A DNA stretch of 64,000 nt from Bacteroidota bacterium (GCA_016709725.1 JADJMG010000006.1:62001-126000); one strand, 5' to 3'; numbered from the stretch's first letter, positions 16,443-26,499 are shown. Notes: generated from the letters alone by a model not told the origin. A program made the numbers and translations.

Positions 16443-16921
16443 TCAGATTGAAAATGTTGAATAAACTCCGCCAGAGTCAATTCATTTGGCTTTTTCATTA
16501 TTCCTCCATCTGTTTCAACTAAAATCGGAATACCATCTTCATCCACATAAAGTAAATCGGTGGCTTCATAGGGTGCTTCCCCGTTTACAACACTTGGACA
16601 TACTACAGAAAAAATAGTTGGAGATGCAGGACAACTTGGAATAAGCGTTAGTGGATCTTCATCAAATGTAAAATATTGCCCACCAAGGGAAACATCAACC
16701 TTCATCTGATCCATAAATTGATTGCATATAGAATTACCAAGTTCTCCACACAAATCATCACATTTGCTTCTCAATTCTTTATAAAGTGAAACCGCAATAT
16801 CATACTCAGGTGATGACTCCCAAGCTTCTGGATCCCCACCGTTTTCTGTATATTCATTATAAGCTTCTATTAAATATTCAGATTCTGTACCAACATTAGC
16901 TAAACATTCTTCACAAGTCAT
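16379..16921 (-). CDS. RHS gene B, acidic cysteine-rich fragment
   Basis: It encodes CEECLANVGTESEYLIEAYN and PSCPASPTIFSVVCPSVV, in the style of the Cys-rich insert of Bacteroidota RHS proteins. The C-terminal LTLAEFIQHFQSEWANTLV is probably followed by the shifted frame of 16442-16182. Confidence 0.65.
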   Translation of the reverse strand: MTCEECLANVGTESEYLIEAYNEYTENGGDPEAWESSPEYDIAVSLYKELRSKCDDLCGELGNSICNQFMDQMKVDVSLGGQYFTFDEDPLTLIPSCPASPTIFSVVCPSVVNGEAPYEATDLLYVDEDGIPILVETDGGIMKKPNELTLAEFIQHFQSEWANTLVKSILNIVSLIFVVN

Positions 16922-16943
16922 ATCACAATCATCAAAACTAATT

Positions 16944-18242
16944 TCAGCTATCGCTTCCTAATAAAAAGTCATTATACGTTTTACAACTAGCTTTACTTAA
17001 ATAATCTTGGAGGTAAATTTCTCTCATATCATTATTTAATGTTAAAGTTTTTGTAATTGAATACATACCAGCTTTCGGAAAATTATAAGTGAAAGGTGGT
17101 ACTGCCATATTTTCATTTGTTACCCCACAAATAGAACTCCAAGAATTTAGATTAAAATTATCTTTAGTCACTGTATGAAGATCACCACACTCATCACTTA
17201 AAACGATGCTCAAATCATATTTGCAGTGATAACAAAGATCGTCCAGATTGCAATCTTCAAACATGGCTATTGGATTCTCGACAATATCGTAATCAAAATC
17301 ATAAGTACCAGGAGACGTAACCAAGAAAAAATAAGTCATCTTAATATTATTTGGAGAAACGACTTGATTGTTCAATGAAAATTCAGAACGAATCATACTA
17401 ACGGTAAGATTTTCCTGATATTCATCTTCGTAGTTTAGTGGAACCAAAGATGGAGGGGCTTCTCCTCCTAATGCAGAAGCAATAATTCGATCCTTACCAT
17501 CCTTATAGGTAACTGAAAATTGTCCGTTTGGGTCGATAACACCCTCTTTATTATAGTACTTTTCATTTCCTACATCCAATCCAAAAACTCGATACAATTC
17601 TTCTTGTGATGCTTTTGCGTAAAAATATTTTGTTGCGTGTTCACCGCTAATTGCAAGTTCATCTCCTGCATTTCCTTGTATTGCAACTCTACCCGTATTA
17701 TCATTGGTATAAATGGATTCAGAAAAAGGAAAACCTTCAGCATCCGGAGTAAATCGATGATAATCATCTAGGAAATCGCTTTGATTTGAGTAGTATTTTC
17801 CAGCGCCACTAGAAGTAGACATAGGAGCTGAACCTGGACTACATACATCTGTAGAAACATCTTGATGATTGTATTCTTGATTATTTATGTCTTTATTGAA
17901 ATTAGGGAAATAGTAAAGTTGCCTACCATTTTCTTCTCCGAATTTGTATGGAGCTGGCAAAGATGTAATTACTTTAAGCCCGTCAATATTATAATAATTA
18001 TTAGATATCAAGCCACTGAGGTAAGATTCATTGATCGAATTTAACTGCCTACTTCTACCTATACCATCAAAATAATTAATCAAGGTATTTCTTTTCCCCT
18101 CTTCAGCAAACGAGGCTTGAAATGTCCAATTCTTATCAATTTCTAAACCATCACATGTATAATAATTTGATAAATGGTTTGTCCATGGTCCGGTAACAAT
18201 AATGTAAGGATCATGTATTTGAATAGCTCTAACTCTGTACAA
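16944..18242 (-). CDS. RHS gene B, N-terminal RHS-like segment
   Basis: It contains NYFDGIGRSRQLNSINE and DGLKVITSLPAPY, the start of the recognisable RHS region (comparable to DUF6443 proteins with YYDGLGRPxQ). It then reads TNDNTGRVAIQGNAGDE and a PKD-like stretch ending in CKTYNDFLLGSDS. It follows the signal peptide segment by a frame change near 18242-18296. Confidence 0.8.
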   Translation of the reverse strand: MYRVRAIQIHDPYIIVTGPWTNHLSNYYTCDGLEIDKNWTFQASFAEEGKRNTLINYFDGIGRSRQLNSINESYLSGLISNNYYNIDGLKVITSLPAPYKFGEENGRQLYYFPNFNKDINNQEYNHQDVSTDVCSPGSAPMSTSSGAGKYYSNQSDFLDDYHRFTPDAEGFPFSESIYTNDNTGRVAIQGNAGDELAISGEHATKYFYAKASQEELYRVFGLDVGNEKYYNKEGVIDPNGQFSVTYKDGKDRIIASALGGEAPPSLVPLNYEDEYQENLTVSMIRSEFSLNNQVVSPNNIKMTYFFLVTSPGTYDFDYDIVENPIAMFEDCNLDDLCYHCKYDLSIVLSDECGDLHTVTKDNFNLNSWSSICGVTNENMAVPPFTYNFPKAGMYSITKTLTLNNDMREIYLQDYLSKASCKTYNDFLLGSDS

Positions 18243-18295
18243 TAAATATCCTTCAGGATACCCAAGCTTAATAACGTATGAATTCTGATCAAGAG

Positions 18296-19030
18296 TTACT
18301 CTTGTACAGTTATTCTTGAATAGGTTTTCACGTTGTAAATCAGAAAAGTTCCATATAGTATATAGTCAGGAGAATATTTATCAATAAAAGTCCACTCTAA
18401 ATCATATTTAACACCATCTATTGGTTGCCAATTTAAAATTAATTCTTGATGATCGATGAAATCATCGGTATGCGAAAGATCAACAATTGGTTCAACACAG
18501 TCAAATTCCATTATTCGACTCGTATGAATTTCATTTCTCAATATTAAGGAATGGATCACCCAATCGTAGTCTATATCTAGTGATAATACTTGTGAGCTGA
18601 TCAGATAACCACTTTCACATTCATAGATTGCTCTGAGCCTTTGATTAGACTCGAGTGTATCATACTCAACTTCCAATGAAATGACGGTACTTAAAGTATC
18701 ACCTAAACTATCTAAAAATGTTAAATTTAGCCCTAAAAGAGCTGTAAATGGGGCTTGAATTCTGGTACTATCATTAATTATAATTTCAAATATGATAAAG
18801 TCTCTCACAAAGAAAGTTTGACCAATTTCTTCTAATAATGTGTTGGTAGCTGTTAAGTGATCATCTCTGACGATTAATACACTATCTACAGCAAGACTAG
18901 TCGTCCGCAACTCATTCATATAGATACTTCGTCCTATTGACTCGAGTAATTCAATAGATGGTTCTTGTGCATTAGCATTGAATGTAAACGCCATGCAAAT
19001 AAGAACTGCAAAAATTTTCAACTTTCCCAT
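18296..19030 (-). CDS. RHS gene B, N-terminal segment with signal peptide
   Basis: It starts MGKLKIFAVLICMAFTFNAN AQEPSIELL, a clear Sec signal peptide cleaved near AQ. The remainder (LNWQPIDGVKYDLEWTFI) looks like fibronectin-type or beta-sandwich sequence. ATG 19030 is 6 bases after the stop of the preceding small gene, which supports translation in one operon. It should continue into 18242-16944. Confidence 0.75.
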   Translation of the reverse strand: MGKLKIFAVLICMAFTFNANAQEPSIELLESIGRSIYMNELRTTSLAVDSVLIVRDDHLTATNTLLEEIGQTFFVRDFIIFEIIINDSTRIQAPFTALLGLNLTFLDSLGDTLSTVISLEVEYDTLESNQRLRAIYECESGYLISSQVLSLDIDYDWVIHSLILRNEIHTSRIMEFDCVEPIVDLSHTDDFIDHQELILNWQPIDGVKYDLEWTFIDKYSPDYILYGTFLIYNVKTYSRITVQE

Positions 19031-19036
19031 ACTTAA

Positions 19037-19728
19037 TTAGTTTGAAATTTCATAAGAACTATATTTACCTTTAGCAGTCCAACCTTGTTCAGTTTTAACA
19101 ATGTATGAACTCATATTGAGTGAAGGATGTGTACTACTTTTGGACTTATTATACTTAACATATTCTATCTCTAAAAAAGCTCCTGCTGTCAATCCAATTG
19201 CAGGGACAAAATCCAACTTATAGTATAAACATATTTTGCTAATTAAAAAAGTTTGTGCGTTGTACAATATATCCAATGAATCAATCTCAGCACTTGGGTT
19301 GTAAACTCTACAAATAGCTTTTTCTTTTCCATGGAGTAGTTTATACGCCCCCTTTTTGATTAATTAAATAAGACAAGTTAGCTAGCGAAACAAGTCTATC
19401 ATCATTTTTCTTACCTTCTGCAAGAGCTATTGATTGAGTGGAATTAAGTATAACAATGGTAAGACCATCAAACGATACTATTTCTTCTCCTTCATAGTTC
19501 GTATAAATTGCTTTAGTTGATTCAATATAATTTATACTCATAGAATCTAACAAAATCCGTTTCTTGAAATTGTTATAATAAGAATATTTTAATTTGGTTT
19601 CTAAGACACCAGAGCCTGGTGAATATTTAGCCGCAATTTTACCAAGAGGATTCACTTCTTTTGTGCAAAAAGCGAAACTCTACAACAAACAGCATTATAA
19701 AGAGTATGAATATTATTTTTCTAGACAT
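19037..19728 (-). CDS. Small exported protein between the two giant genes (frameshifted)
   Basis: ATG 19728 gives MSRKIIFILFIMLFVVEF, a signal peptide. The frame must change near 19675 (to FCTKEVNPLGKIAAKYSPGS) and again at the G run 19345-19352 (to YKLLHGKEKAICRVYNPSAE) to reach the stop at 19037, giving about 230 aa. The last part (LTAGAFLEIEYVKYNKSKSS, QGWTAKGKYSSYEISN) is not recognised. It lies between gene A and gene B in the operon and may assist the RHS export or shell. That role is inferred. Confidence 0.55.
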
Positions 19729-19757
19729 GATTTTCAATCTAAGGAGTTACATCAGCT

Positions 19758-19967
19758 TTAATATTTTTCTGTGCTCTTTTTTACAGTCATTATGCCTCGT
19801 TCCGTTTTTTTTTTCACTCTTATTAGATTTCCTTCATCGTCTATTCGTAAAAAAGTTGCATAATGATTATCATCTAGATTCGCCATCAATTTAAGTGTTA
19901 ACGGATCGTAAACGTAACAAGTAGATGCAGCCTTGAGTGGTACAAGTCTAAAATCATCTATATACAT
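19758..19967 (-). CDS. Gene A, conserved C-terminal segment
   Basis: It reads IDDFRLVPLKAASTCYVYDP, then LKLMANLDDNHYATFL and GNLIRVKKKTERGIMTVKKS. This YVYDP, LDDNxYAT, EGNLxRVKKETERGI pattern is the usual end of the large Bacteroidota proteins paired with RHS genes. Frame-broken coding (VWVKKDGECDINSYGNLDY) fills 20197-19968. Confidence 0.7.
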   Translation of the reverse strand: MYIDDFRLVPLKAASTCYVYDPLTLKLMANLDDNHYATFLRIDDEGNLIRVKKKTERGIMTVKKSTEKY

Positions 19968-20197
19968 TGGAGTAGGACTCTCGAAGGTTACATTAAATTC
20001 AACAAATGTATTTGCAGGTGGAACTTATAAATGCTTCATACAATTGCCATCCATCTATTATAACTTCCGGTGTTTTTGGATAAAAATGGTTTGGAATTGG
20101 AACATTGATTCCATCACTAAAACCGAATACTTCCTACATTATAATCAAGATTTCCATATGAATTAATATCGCATTCACCATCTTTTTTACCCATACA

Positions 20198-21313
20198 CTA
20201 GCCAAGTATTTTTTTTCCGGATGTTAGAAATAATTTAGGTATAACATTGTACTTTGGATGATATTTATAAATGTTATTTTCTACTTGCATATTGCAATCA
20301 TCAACAACATCCAAAATGGGCAGCAAACTTTTGAAACAAACTCTATGATTTGGACTAGCTAAATAAATTGATCTTTTTCCAGTGTGAGCATTGCTACTAA
20401 CAATTGAATATGTATAATCGAAATCTACTGGATCAGCTGCAATAGACCATTTAATACTACGGCATGCTTCATTTCCTCTACCGGTCCAGTATTGTAAATC
20501 TTCAAAACTACTGAAGTAAGTTTCATGATACTTCGCATTTTTAAAGACGCCAACAGTTACTTCACCATTGTACCCATCCAAGGAAGAAGAAGGTATTTGT
20601 AGAGCATCAAAGGCTTCAATTTCTTTCCCCTGCTTGTTTACTTTAATAGTTTGGTTTGTGTTTATCCATCTAGTATTTTGGATATCTAAATTGGAAATCC
20701 ATGAACCTGGTTGAAAAGGTAAGTCGTCACTTATATACGAATATCCACCTGAATTATTCGCTATCAAGTTAGCATCCATTTCTCTTTCTTGATTAAATAT
20801 CCAAGATCTGTTGGGAATCCATCTATTAATAGTTCCTTCTTTTAGGGCATTAAATTCGTCATTAAAAACATATTCTTGACATTCATTTTCACATAGAGTA
20901 CACCACATAAATGCGATATATTCATAATTTTCACCAGGTCTTGCTAGGCCAATTTGTGGAGAATTAGCAATAGGTGTCACAACCGAATAATACTTTAAAT
21001 CATCTAAATGAAACGGGGTATTTTCTACTTTTCGAATCCCCATATAACAGTCTGGACCCATTTTAGCATAATAAGTTGAGTGAAATGCTTGACCTGGCGA
21101 CACTGGTGAAAAGTAAATTTTGTCCACGGGATAATTTCCTAACGTTAAGCCTGTAGTGGTACTACAACTTGTAGTATTTTGACCTTGATTTAAAATATAG
21201 TCAATACTTAGTGCTTCATTTAGTGGATGATATAAAACATTTAAAGAGGAAGAATTTAGCGTAAGCTTTAACGTCTGGATTAACCCATCAACAAATTCTT
21301 GGAAATAGGCCAA
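20198..21313 (-). CDS. Gene A, segment
   Basis: It encodes NECQEYVFNDEFNALKEGTI and SSNAHTGKRSIYLASP, the second a motif that commonly precedes the C-terminal YVYDP region in this family (SYSGWYSLEV-like). It is continuous with neighbours by frame changes and not an independent gene. Confidence 0.65.
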   Translation of the reverse strand: MAYFQEFVDGLIQTLKLTLNSSSLNVLYHPLNEALSIDYILNQGQNTTSCSTTTGLTLGNYPVDKIYFSPVSPGQAFHSTYYAKMGPDCYMGIRKVENTPFHLDDLKYYSVVTPIANSPQIGLARPGENYEYIAFMWCTLCENECQEYVFNDEFNALKEGTINRWIPNRSWIFNQEREMDANLIANNSGGYSYISDDLPFQPGSWISNLDIQNTRWINTNQTIKVNKQGKEIEAFDALQIPSSSLDGYNGEVTVGVFKNAKYHETYFSSFEDLQYWTGRGNEACRSIKWSIAADPVDFDYTYSIVSSNAHTGKRSIYLASPNHRVCFKSLLPILDVVDDCNMQVENNIYKYHPKYNVIPKLFLTSGKKILG

Positions 21314-21425
21314 TCATTTTCAAACGTAGTTGTACAATTTCTTTGCAAATGATATGATGATGCCATTTTCCAATTTTCATTATATTCTGTTGCCGACATA
21401 TTAATCATTTTGTGGCCAGTAAGAA

Positions 21426-22880
21426 TTAAGGTTGGTTAGTAGCTGTAGGTAAAACAGTACTTCCGTTGTTAGATGCAATATTGTAACTGGCCATGGTTGG
21501 CGCAAGCATGTTTCTTATTCCAGAAGTAACAACTTTAAAGGATACTATTTCATTCAAACCTCTTACATTTCCTGTTGCATTATATCCATACAATAATTTG
21601 CCTTCGTCATCCATTATTACTTTGCTATCGGCACCATTACCATGAGATGTACATTGGGGTTGAGAAATCCAATACCTATTACTATACCTGTGTCTATCAT
21701 TATCTATATTGTAGTCAGATAAAACTTGTTCATCATGCGCTGTTAGAGGAAGCAGAATATCTCCATGTTTTAACAAACTTGCATAGGCTGGAGACATATT
21801 TAGATTAATTGTAAATGGATTTGTAGCTTGCGCGTGTAGCGCTGGATTAACCGAAAAATTTATCCCTGCAGAACGATACGCATTTCCCATATTCGAATAT
21901 TTCCAATATGCAGGTTGGATTACGGAGTATTGCGTCCTGTTATACTCATCTTTCGTACTATTTACAATTGAGGCTCCTGATTCAATATCGTATGCCAAAT
22001 TTTCCTGGACTGTAATAGCACCTTCTCTAAAAGATTCAATGCTCTGCAATATTCCTGATCGGTTTATCATTTTCAGAGAAACTGCTGTGCGAATTCCTAC
22101 ATACTCCAAAAATAAATTGGGTGAACCAGTAACAATAGGAGGAATTGGAACCCCTGGACCAGGTACAATGTCAATATTTCCTTGTCCTCCAATTCCTATC
22201 GTTAGTGAAAGATGATCTCTCATGTCTAATATTACATCTATATCTTCCCCTAAAGTAATATCATGCACTTTTTGGTCACTTGAAACTCCTTTAACATTAC
22301 TTTTAATATGTCGAACACCGAGATCATTATACTCATCTATATACTTAAATCTCTTGCCACTGACTTCAACATCTTGTTTTGAATAAACCGCCTCGCTTTT
22401 TGGTTTACCGTGCATATCATTTAATTCAATATAATAGCCCTGTGCGGCAACAAGTGTTTCTACAATTGGCAACTTGAACAAATTGCTAATTAATCTTGTT
22501 CTTGGACTTGTCCTTGGATCAACTTTTGTACGTTGCATAATCGTTGGATAGTCTTTTGCTGTATAAAATGTACTTAAAGAATAACCACTATTCAATGGGG
22601 TTACGTTATCCGAGGGATCCATATTAATTACTTTTACTTCAGAATATCCAACACTTGCAGAAGGATAATAGCCCTCACAAATCGGCTCTTCCACATATCG
22701 ATTGTCAACCGGAGTCAATGGATTATTTCTAAATGTATTTCTAAGCCTACGAAAAACATTTTCTTCACCACCAAGCATGGGTTCATAGGAAGCAACCGGA
22801 GCTAATCTCGTGAACAATTCCATTAATTTTAACTTCAGTTGTATAGATGTATTTTGTAATCTTTGAAAAGCTCGACTCAT
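21426..22880 (-). CDS. Gene A, segment
   Basis: Long segment with PICEGYYPSASVGYSEVKV, TKVDPRTSPRTRLISNLF and YYIELNDMHGKPKSEAVY, all in the style of the family (EGxYPxAxVGYSKV, NDMHGKxKxE). The first 40 residues overlap the neighbouring piece in another frame, so real coding here starts near 22800. Confidence 0.7.
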   Translation of the reverse strand: MSRAFQRLQNTSIQLKLKLMELFTRLAPVASYEPMLGGEENVFRRLRNTFRNNPLTPVDNRYVEEPICEGYYPSASVGYSEVKVINMDPSDNVTPLNSGYSLSTFYTAKDYPTIMQRTKVDPRTSPRTRLISNLFKLPIVETLVAAQGYYIELNDMHGKPKSEAVYSKQDVEVSGKRFKYIDEYNDLGVRHIKSNVKGVSSDQKVHDITLGEDIDVILDMRDHLSLTIGIGGQGNIDIVPGPGVPIPPIVTGSPNLFLEYVGIRTAVSLKMINRSGILQSIESFREGAITVQENLAYDIESGASIVNSTKDEYNRTQYSVIQPAYWKYSNMGNAYRSAGINFSVNPALHAQATNPFTINLNMSPAYASLLKHGDILLPLTAHDEQVLSDYNIDNDRHRYSNRYWISQPQCTSHGNGADSKVIMDDEGKLLYGYNATGNVRGLNEIVSFKVVTSGIRNMLAPTMASYNIASNNGSTVLPTATNQP

Positions 22881-23715
22881 TGTTGTTTGTTAAATCCAAC
22901 CAGTTATCAGTAGTAACAATACTTTTCACTCTAGAACCGCCACCCAATCTCTTGAAATTTGGGCTACTTAATTTAACCCAGAACTTATTAGTATCATAAT
23001 TTTTCGCCCAATATTTATTCATTGAATTCTTCTCATATCCATTAATAAATGAGCCAATCTCAACAAGTGAACCCAATAATCCCTTTAATGCTTTTACTAA
23101 GTCATTCCCTGGATTATAGGAGTTGGGTCTTGCTAAGCGTTGTAAATCGTTTCTTAAAAGTTGCAAAGCTACTTTAGTTACAGGATTGATACCATCAACA
23201 CCAGCTACTTTAATCCAAAAGATATTCGGGTTGCCGCTTACCGTACCATAATCAATAATATCTGCATAACCTTCTATAAACTCTTTTTTTCCATCTATCA
23301 AGTCGACATTAGCTTTGAAATAAAGGTGGGATAATGCAGCAATATATCTTGTCTTAATATCGGCTTTACTAGTAACGGGCACAGATGCATCAATGAACCA
23401 ATAATTGGAAGAGTTTAGGCTATTATCATATAACACATCATTAGCATTTGAGTAATTGCTTGAATTACCAATTTTTTTTACATAGACCATTTCACATGCT
23501 CGCTTATCCTGAACATAAGAATAGTCGTCTGACTCATAATTAATTTCAATTCTTCCTCCTGTTGGCAAATCTATTTTGGTTAATGACCAAGCGGAAGCAT
23601 CTTCATCGGCTTGTACTTTGTCATTTGATGCATAAGGAAAGAAATGATTCGTTAAAGTTGAATGATTATACGAAGAATTAGTCCTTTTATAATTTCCCCA
23701 CCTATCAACTGCCAT
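22783..23715 (-). CDS. Gene A, segment
   Basis: It starts DRWGNYKRTNSSYNH and has ASAWSLTKIDLPTGGRIEIN followed by YESDDYSYVQDKRA, the most conserved stretch of this large protein family. The tail after ITKYIYTTEVKI runs into the next frame at about 22800. Confidence 0.8.
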   Translation of the reverse strand: MAVDRWGNYKRTNSSYNHSTLTNHFFPYASNDKVQADEDASAWSLTKIDLPTGGRIEINYESDDYSYVQDKRACEMVYVKKIGNSSNYSNANDVLYDNSLNSSNYWFIDASVPVTSKADIKTRYIAALSHLYFKANVDLIDGKKEFIEGYADIIDYGTVSGNPNIFWIKVAGVDGINPVTKVALQLLRNDLQRLARPNSYNPGNDLVKALKGLLGSLVEIGSFINGYEKNSMNKYWAKNYDTNKFWVKLSSPNFKRLGGGSRVKSIVTTDNWLDLTNNNESSFSKITKYIYTTEVKINGIVHEISSGCFL

Positions 23716-24419
23716 TGGATTATAATCCGGGTTAATATTAGAATAAGTGAATTTATATTGATTAAGAGATCCGCGAGTATTTTGCCGTAAGTAAAATAAA
23801 TACCATTTAACGTTAACTTTCCATTCATTCCAACTGTATTCCCAATTTGATTATTAATTGAATTATCAACTCCCTTACACAAATTATAACCGAGTTGAGA
23901 CAAATTGTTCTCATAGACAAAATGTACCGTTTTGATAGGAATCGCGTTTGCCAAACCCTTTAATAAAAATTCTGCCTTGGCGTATAATGAAATTTCTTTT
24001 AAACGCACCTGACCTTTGTTGAGGTTTGCATCTATTCCACCACTTTCGCCAACAACAGGAAGTCCGTCCTGTCTATCTTCTACAATAAAAATCGCTATGA
24101 AAGTTCTTGATTCAATACTGTGTACATTCCAAAGTTCTTTTTCACCATATATATATGATGCTTTATTATCCAACTCATCTGTATGCAGCCCTTCATTGTA
24201 ATTTGCAGTCATCGCTTTAAAGGGTATTCGCCATTTATATGATGAGTTTCCTATTGAATAATTGAACTTAACCCATTTGCCAGGGTCGTCATTAGTTGGT
24301 CCATCATTTAAACGATCAACAAAATCAGGAGATGCAATCGAAGTCAAAAGAAAGGAATGTGCGTAAGCAGGAGTTGTTTGTGATGAATAATAATTATCAA
24401 GGCCTTTAGAATTAGACAA
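23652..24419 (-). CDS. Gene A, segment
   Basis: It reads TTPAYAHSFLLTSIASPDFV, DPGKWVKFNYSI, ASYIYGEKELWNVHSIES and QVRLKEISLYAKAEF, conserved family motifs. The last 40 residues (LILILTRIIIQW) are out of frame. True coding passes to 23715-22783 near 23740. Confidence 0.75.
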   Translation of the reverse strand: MSNSKGLDNYYSSQTTPAYAHSFLLTSIASPDFVDRLNDGPTNDDPGKWVKFNYSIGNSSYKWRIPFKAMTANYNEGLHTDELDNKASYIYGEKELWNVHSIESRTFIAIFIVEDRQDGLPVVGESGGIDANLNKGQVRLKEISLYAKAEFLLKGLANAIPIKTVHFVYENNLSQLGYNLCKGVDNSINNQIGNTVGMNGKLTLNGIYFTYGKILADLLININSLILILTRIIIQWQLIGGEIIKGLILRIIIQL

Positions 24420-24533
24420 ACTATTATCATTAGCACTATAATTTATTCTACCATCTGCTGGATACGTTTGTTCTTCAATTGCGAAAGAAACATCTTTTTG
24501 AATATTATTATAAACAGGTACACCGTATGTATA

Positions 24534-24725
24534 TTAATCTAGCTTATCATTAGACCTCTTAAATTCTGCCTTAAATTTTAGCTTATTATTAATTTTCCAT
24601 TTATTGCTAGTAGACTTTGAAAGCACTCCATTACAATTTGCACCTAAGTGCGCAATGGCCCCGCCAGCCAATTCTACACCACCAGATGCACTAATACTAC
24701 CACTGGCAATCTTTTTATCATGCAA
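24534..24725 (-). CDS. Gene A, short segment
   Basis: It encodes HDKKIASGSISASGGVELAG and HLGANCNGVLSKS. It follows the previous piece with only an 8-base overlap, so one indel near 24720 is the likely junction. Confidence 0.55.
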   Translation of the reverse strand: MHDKKIASGSISASGGVELAGGAIAHLGANCNGVLSKSTSNKWKINNKLKFKAEFKRSNDKLD

Positions 24726-25422
24726 AATTCCGCATCACTCCGATATGCTCTAATTGCCCATTCATACCTTCACCGGAAATACTAAAAACATCATAGGCAT
24801 GCGTAGGTACGGCTAACAATTGAGGATCGCGACTCAGTGGAGCATCTTTATCTCGACTCATATCTAAAAGTGCATTATCTTCAGTTTTAATATGTTCATT
24901 TAAATACCCATAAGCCTTAGAATTAATTCTATTTGATAGGGGTTGTGATAAATTGTACCAAGCATTAAAACCTGCAAATGGAACAACTCCAAAAATTGCA
25001 GTACCATAGCTAAAACTTAAAGTATAAGATTGCGAAAACATTGGAATTTGAATTGGTGGTGTGAAAATTGATTTTGAAAAAGAGATATTACCTGAACGGC
25101 TACTACGACTATTGCTATTAATTACAGAAACTAGTTCATTATTTTTATTTTTTGAGAGATAATTAACATTATCTGATTCCTTTTTTGTGAAATTAAAAGC
25201 TTTTAGACCATTACGAGTTGAAATCCCACCACCAAGTGTAGTAGTTGAAGTACTATTTAAATAATCACCTGTCGTACTCCCTTCGGTCCTTTGAATATTA
25301 ACAGAAGGATTTATATCAGCACCTTCTTGTGAATTTAAATTAATGCCTAAATTGGCTGTAGTCCCAAACTTACCTGCGCCTCCAACCGCACGAGAAAATT
25401 GCCAGCCAAATGTTAAGCCCAA
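24718..25422 (-). CDS. Gene A, segment
   Basis: It holds KNNELVSVINSNSRSSRSGN, YTLSFSYGTAIFGVVPFAG and KAYGYLNEHIKTEDNALLDM followed by SRDKDAPLSRDPQLLAVPTH, where AYDVFSISGEG is a conserved family motif. Upstream codons (25505-25423) complete the N-terminus in other frames. Confidence 0.7.
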   Translation of the reverse strand: MGLTFGWQFSRAVGGAGKFGTTANLGINLNSQEGADINPSVNIQRTEGSTTGDYLNSTSTTTLGGGISTRNGLKAFNFTKKESDNVNYLSKNKNNELVSVINSNSRSSRSGNISFSKSIFTPPIQIPMFSQSYTLSFSYGTAIFGVVPFAGFNAWYNLSQPLSNRINSKAYGYLNEHIKTEDNALLDMSRDKDAPLSRDPQLLAVPTHAYDVFSISGEGMNGQLEHIGVMRNFA

Positions 25423-25505
25423 TGCCTATAACTATTGTAAAAAATGCCTCCGCCAAATTTGCCGAGTGATTTTCCTTTTCCAAAACTTCAATACTTGGAT
25501 ATAAT

Positions 25506-25832
25506 TCAATTCCATATGTTTTGTTTTCTTTTGTTTTGAATATTTTTTTCTACATTCTCACCACTAAAATCATCTGGCAATCCTCTCAAATTTCTACTAA
25601 TACTTCCAGGTGATAAACTCCATCCCAGACCAACCCAACTAGCCTCTTGCTCCATAGATGGATTAGCAGCATAGGATAGCGTTATTGGATAACCACCAAC
25701 ATCCATTAAAGGAATAGTATAACCAAAATCGCCACTAAACAAATCCACTAAATTTGAATTATCCGCAGATGCGAATCCACTTGCTTCAGGTAAAGAAGGT
25801 CCATCAGTAAGTGCATAAGTTATAGAGGGCAT
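25506..25832 (-). CDS. Gene A, N-terminal segment
   Basis: It reads VDLFSGDFGYTIPLMDVGGY, then PITLSYAANPSMEQEASWVG and LGWSLSPGSISRNLRG. This is the N-terminal beta domain that starts this large family (gDFSYNIPLL, GWNLSPGxIxRxxxG). ATG 25832 is an internal Met. The true start is 25894 with a signal peptide, reached by one base in the T run at 25888-25891. Confidence 0.75.
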   Translation of the reverse strand: MPSITYALTDGPSLPEASGFASADNSNLVDLFSGDFGYTIPLMDVGGYPITLSYAANPSMEQEASWVGLGWSLSPGSISRNLRGLPDDFSGENVEKNIQNKRKQNIWN

Positions 25833-25890
25833 TGTAATTTCTGTTACGAAAGTAACAAGTAAAAAACAGGCTATGAATTTTCTTTTATTT

Positions 25891-26499
25891 TCATAAATTC
25901 TCAGAATTAAAATTTAACAATTGCTCTTTCTTTAAGGAGGATAATTTAATATTATTTGTAGTGCCTGTGGCAATGTTTAGCAGAAGCTCCCAGCCACTTG
26001 CATTTATTATAGTGTCCATTTGAAAATATACTAAAGCGGTATTATTATAGTTATCTCGTTTTTCTCTTACTACATGAACTATAGGATTTGACAACGTATC
26101 ATCATCAGTAACCACCTGTAATCTTTCACTTAAAAATGTTTCTAGACTTAGAGTAGGACTCGAACTTAACTCATTTAAAATTTCCCCAGAAGGAAAGTCG
26201 AAATAATCTGAAAGATACAAATTGTAGGAAATCATATTTTGATATTTATTTAATGCAGAATCATACTGACTTTGATTAAAATTCTCTAAACCAACTTCAA
26301 GAAGTGAACACAATTGAATTGGCTTATATTGACAAAGAACTTGGAATCTTTCATCATTTATTTTCGTCCACAGAATAGATTTTTGGTCCATGCATTTGTT
26401 AATATATGTCTTGTATTTTTCGGTTGAATTACAGCTGTAATGTGTAAATACCGAAACCACCAACACTGAAGCGTATAAAATTTTGTATCTTTTTTTCAT
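25891..26499 (-). CDS. Lipoprotein of the RHS operon
   Basis: A 202 aa protein starting MKKRYKILYASVLVVSVFTH then YSCNS, a lipoprotein signal with Cys at about residue 23. The rest (FNQSQYDSALNKYQNMISYN) suggests helical repeats but no known family. Its start overlaps the stop of the upstream secreted protein (ATGA) and its stop overlaps the start of gene A (ATGA), so four genes are tightly coupled. A possible role as membrane partner of the giant proteins is inferred. Confidence 0.65.
   Translation of the reverse strand: MKKRYKILYASVLVVSVFTHYSCNSTEKYKTYINKCMDQKSILWTKINDERFQVLCQYKPIQLCSLLEVGLENFNQSQYDSALNKYQNMISYNLYLSDYFDFPSGEILNELSSSPTLSLETFLSERLQVVTDDDTLSNPIVHVVREKRDNYNNTALVYFQMDTIINASGWELLLNIATGTTNNIKLSSLKKEQLLNFNSENL

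Larger units (their letters stand above)
11076..19030 (-). other. Reconstructed giant RHS protein, gene B (about 2650 aa, split by many frameshifts)
   Basis: The pieces 19030-18296, 18242-16944, 16921-16379, 16442-16182, 16116-14278, 14248-13352, 13461-13087, 13048-12752, 12705-12019, 11944-11420 and 11444-11076 read in order as one Bacteroidota RHS protein: signal peptide, region with YFDGIGRSRQ, Cys-rich middle, RHS repeats, HLGNV motif, RHS core and toxin tip. At CCC 11426-11428 one added base joins the last two pieces seamlessly. RHS proteins form a hollow shell that carries a C-terminal toxin. Only 6 bases separate it from the gene upstream. Confidence 0.75.
19758..25894 (-). other. Reconstructed giant RHS-associated secreted protein, gene A (about 2045 aa, split by frameshifts)
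   Basis: The pieces 25832-25506, 25422-24718, 24725-24534, 24419-23652, 23715-22783, 22880-21426, 21313-20198 and 19967-19758 read in order as one protein of the large family that precedes RHS genes in Bacteroidota. The true start is ATG 25894, overlapping the lipoprotein stop (ATGA). One extra A at 25888-25891 gives MKNKRKFIACFLLVTFVTE, a signal peptide, and joins the MPSITYALTDG frame. The end, DDNHYATFLRIDDEGNLIRV, is the family's typical C-terminus. The function is unknown. Confidence 0.7.

Noticed and set aside
11076..25894. Programmed frameshifting in the giant RHS genes
   Set aside because: The shifts are many, differ in direction and base, and the same type occurs in glutamine synthetase and the TonB receptor. 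Consensus error is simpler.
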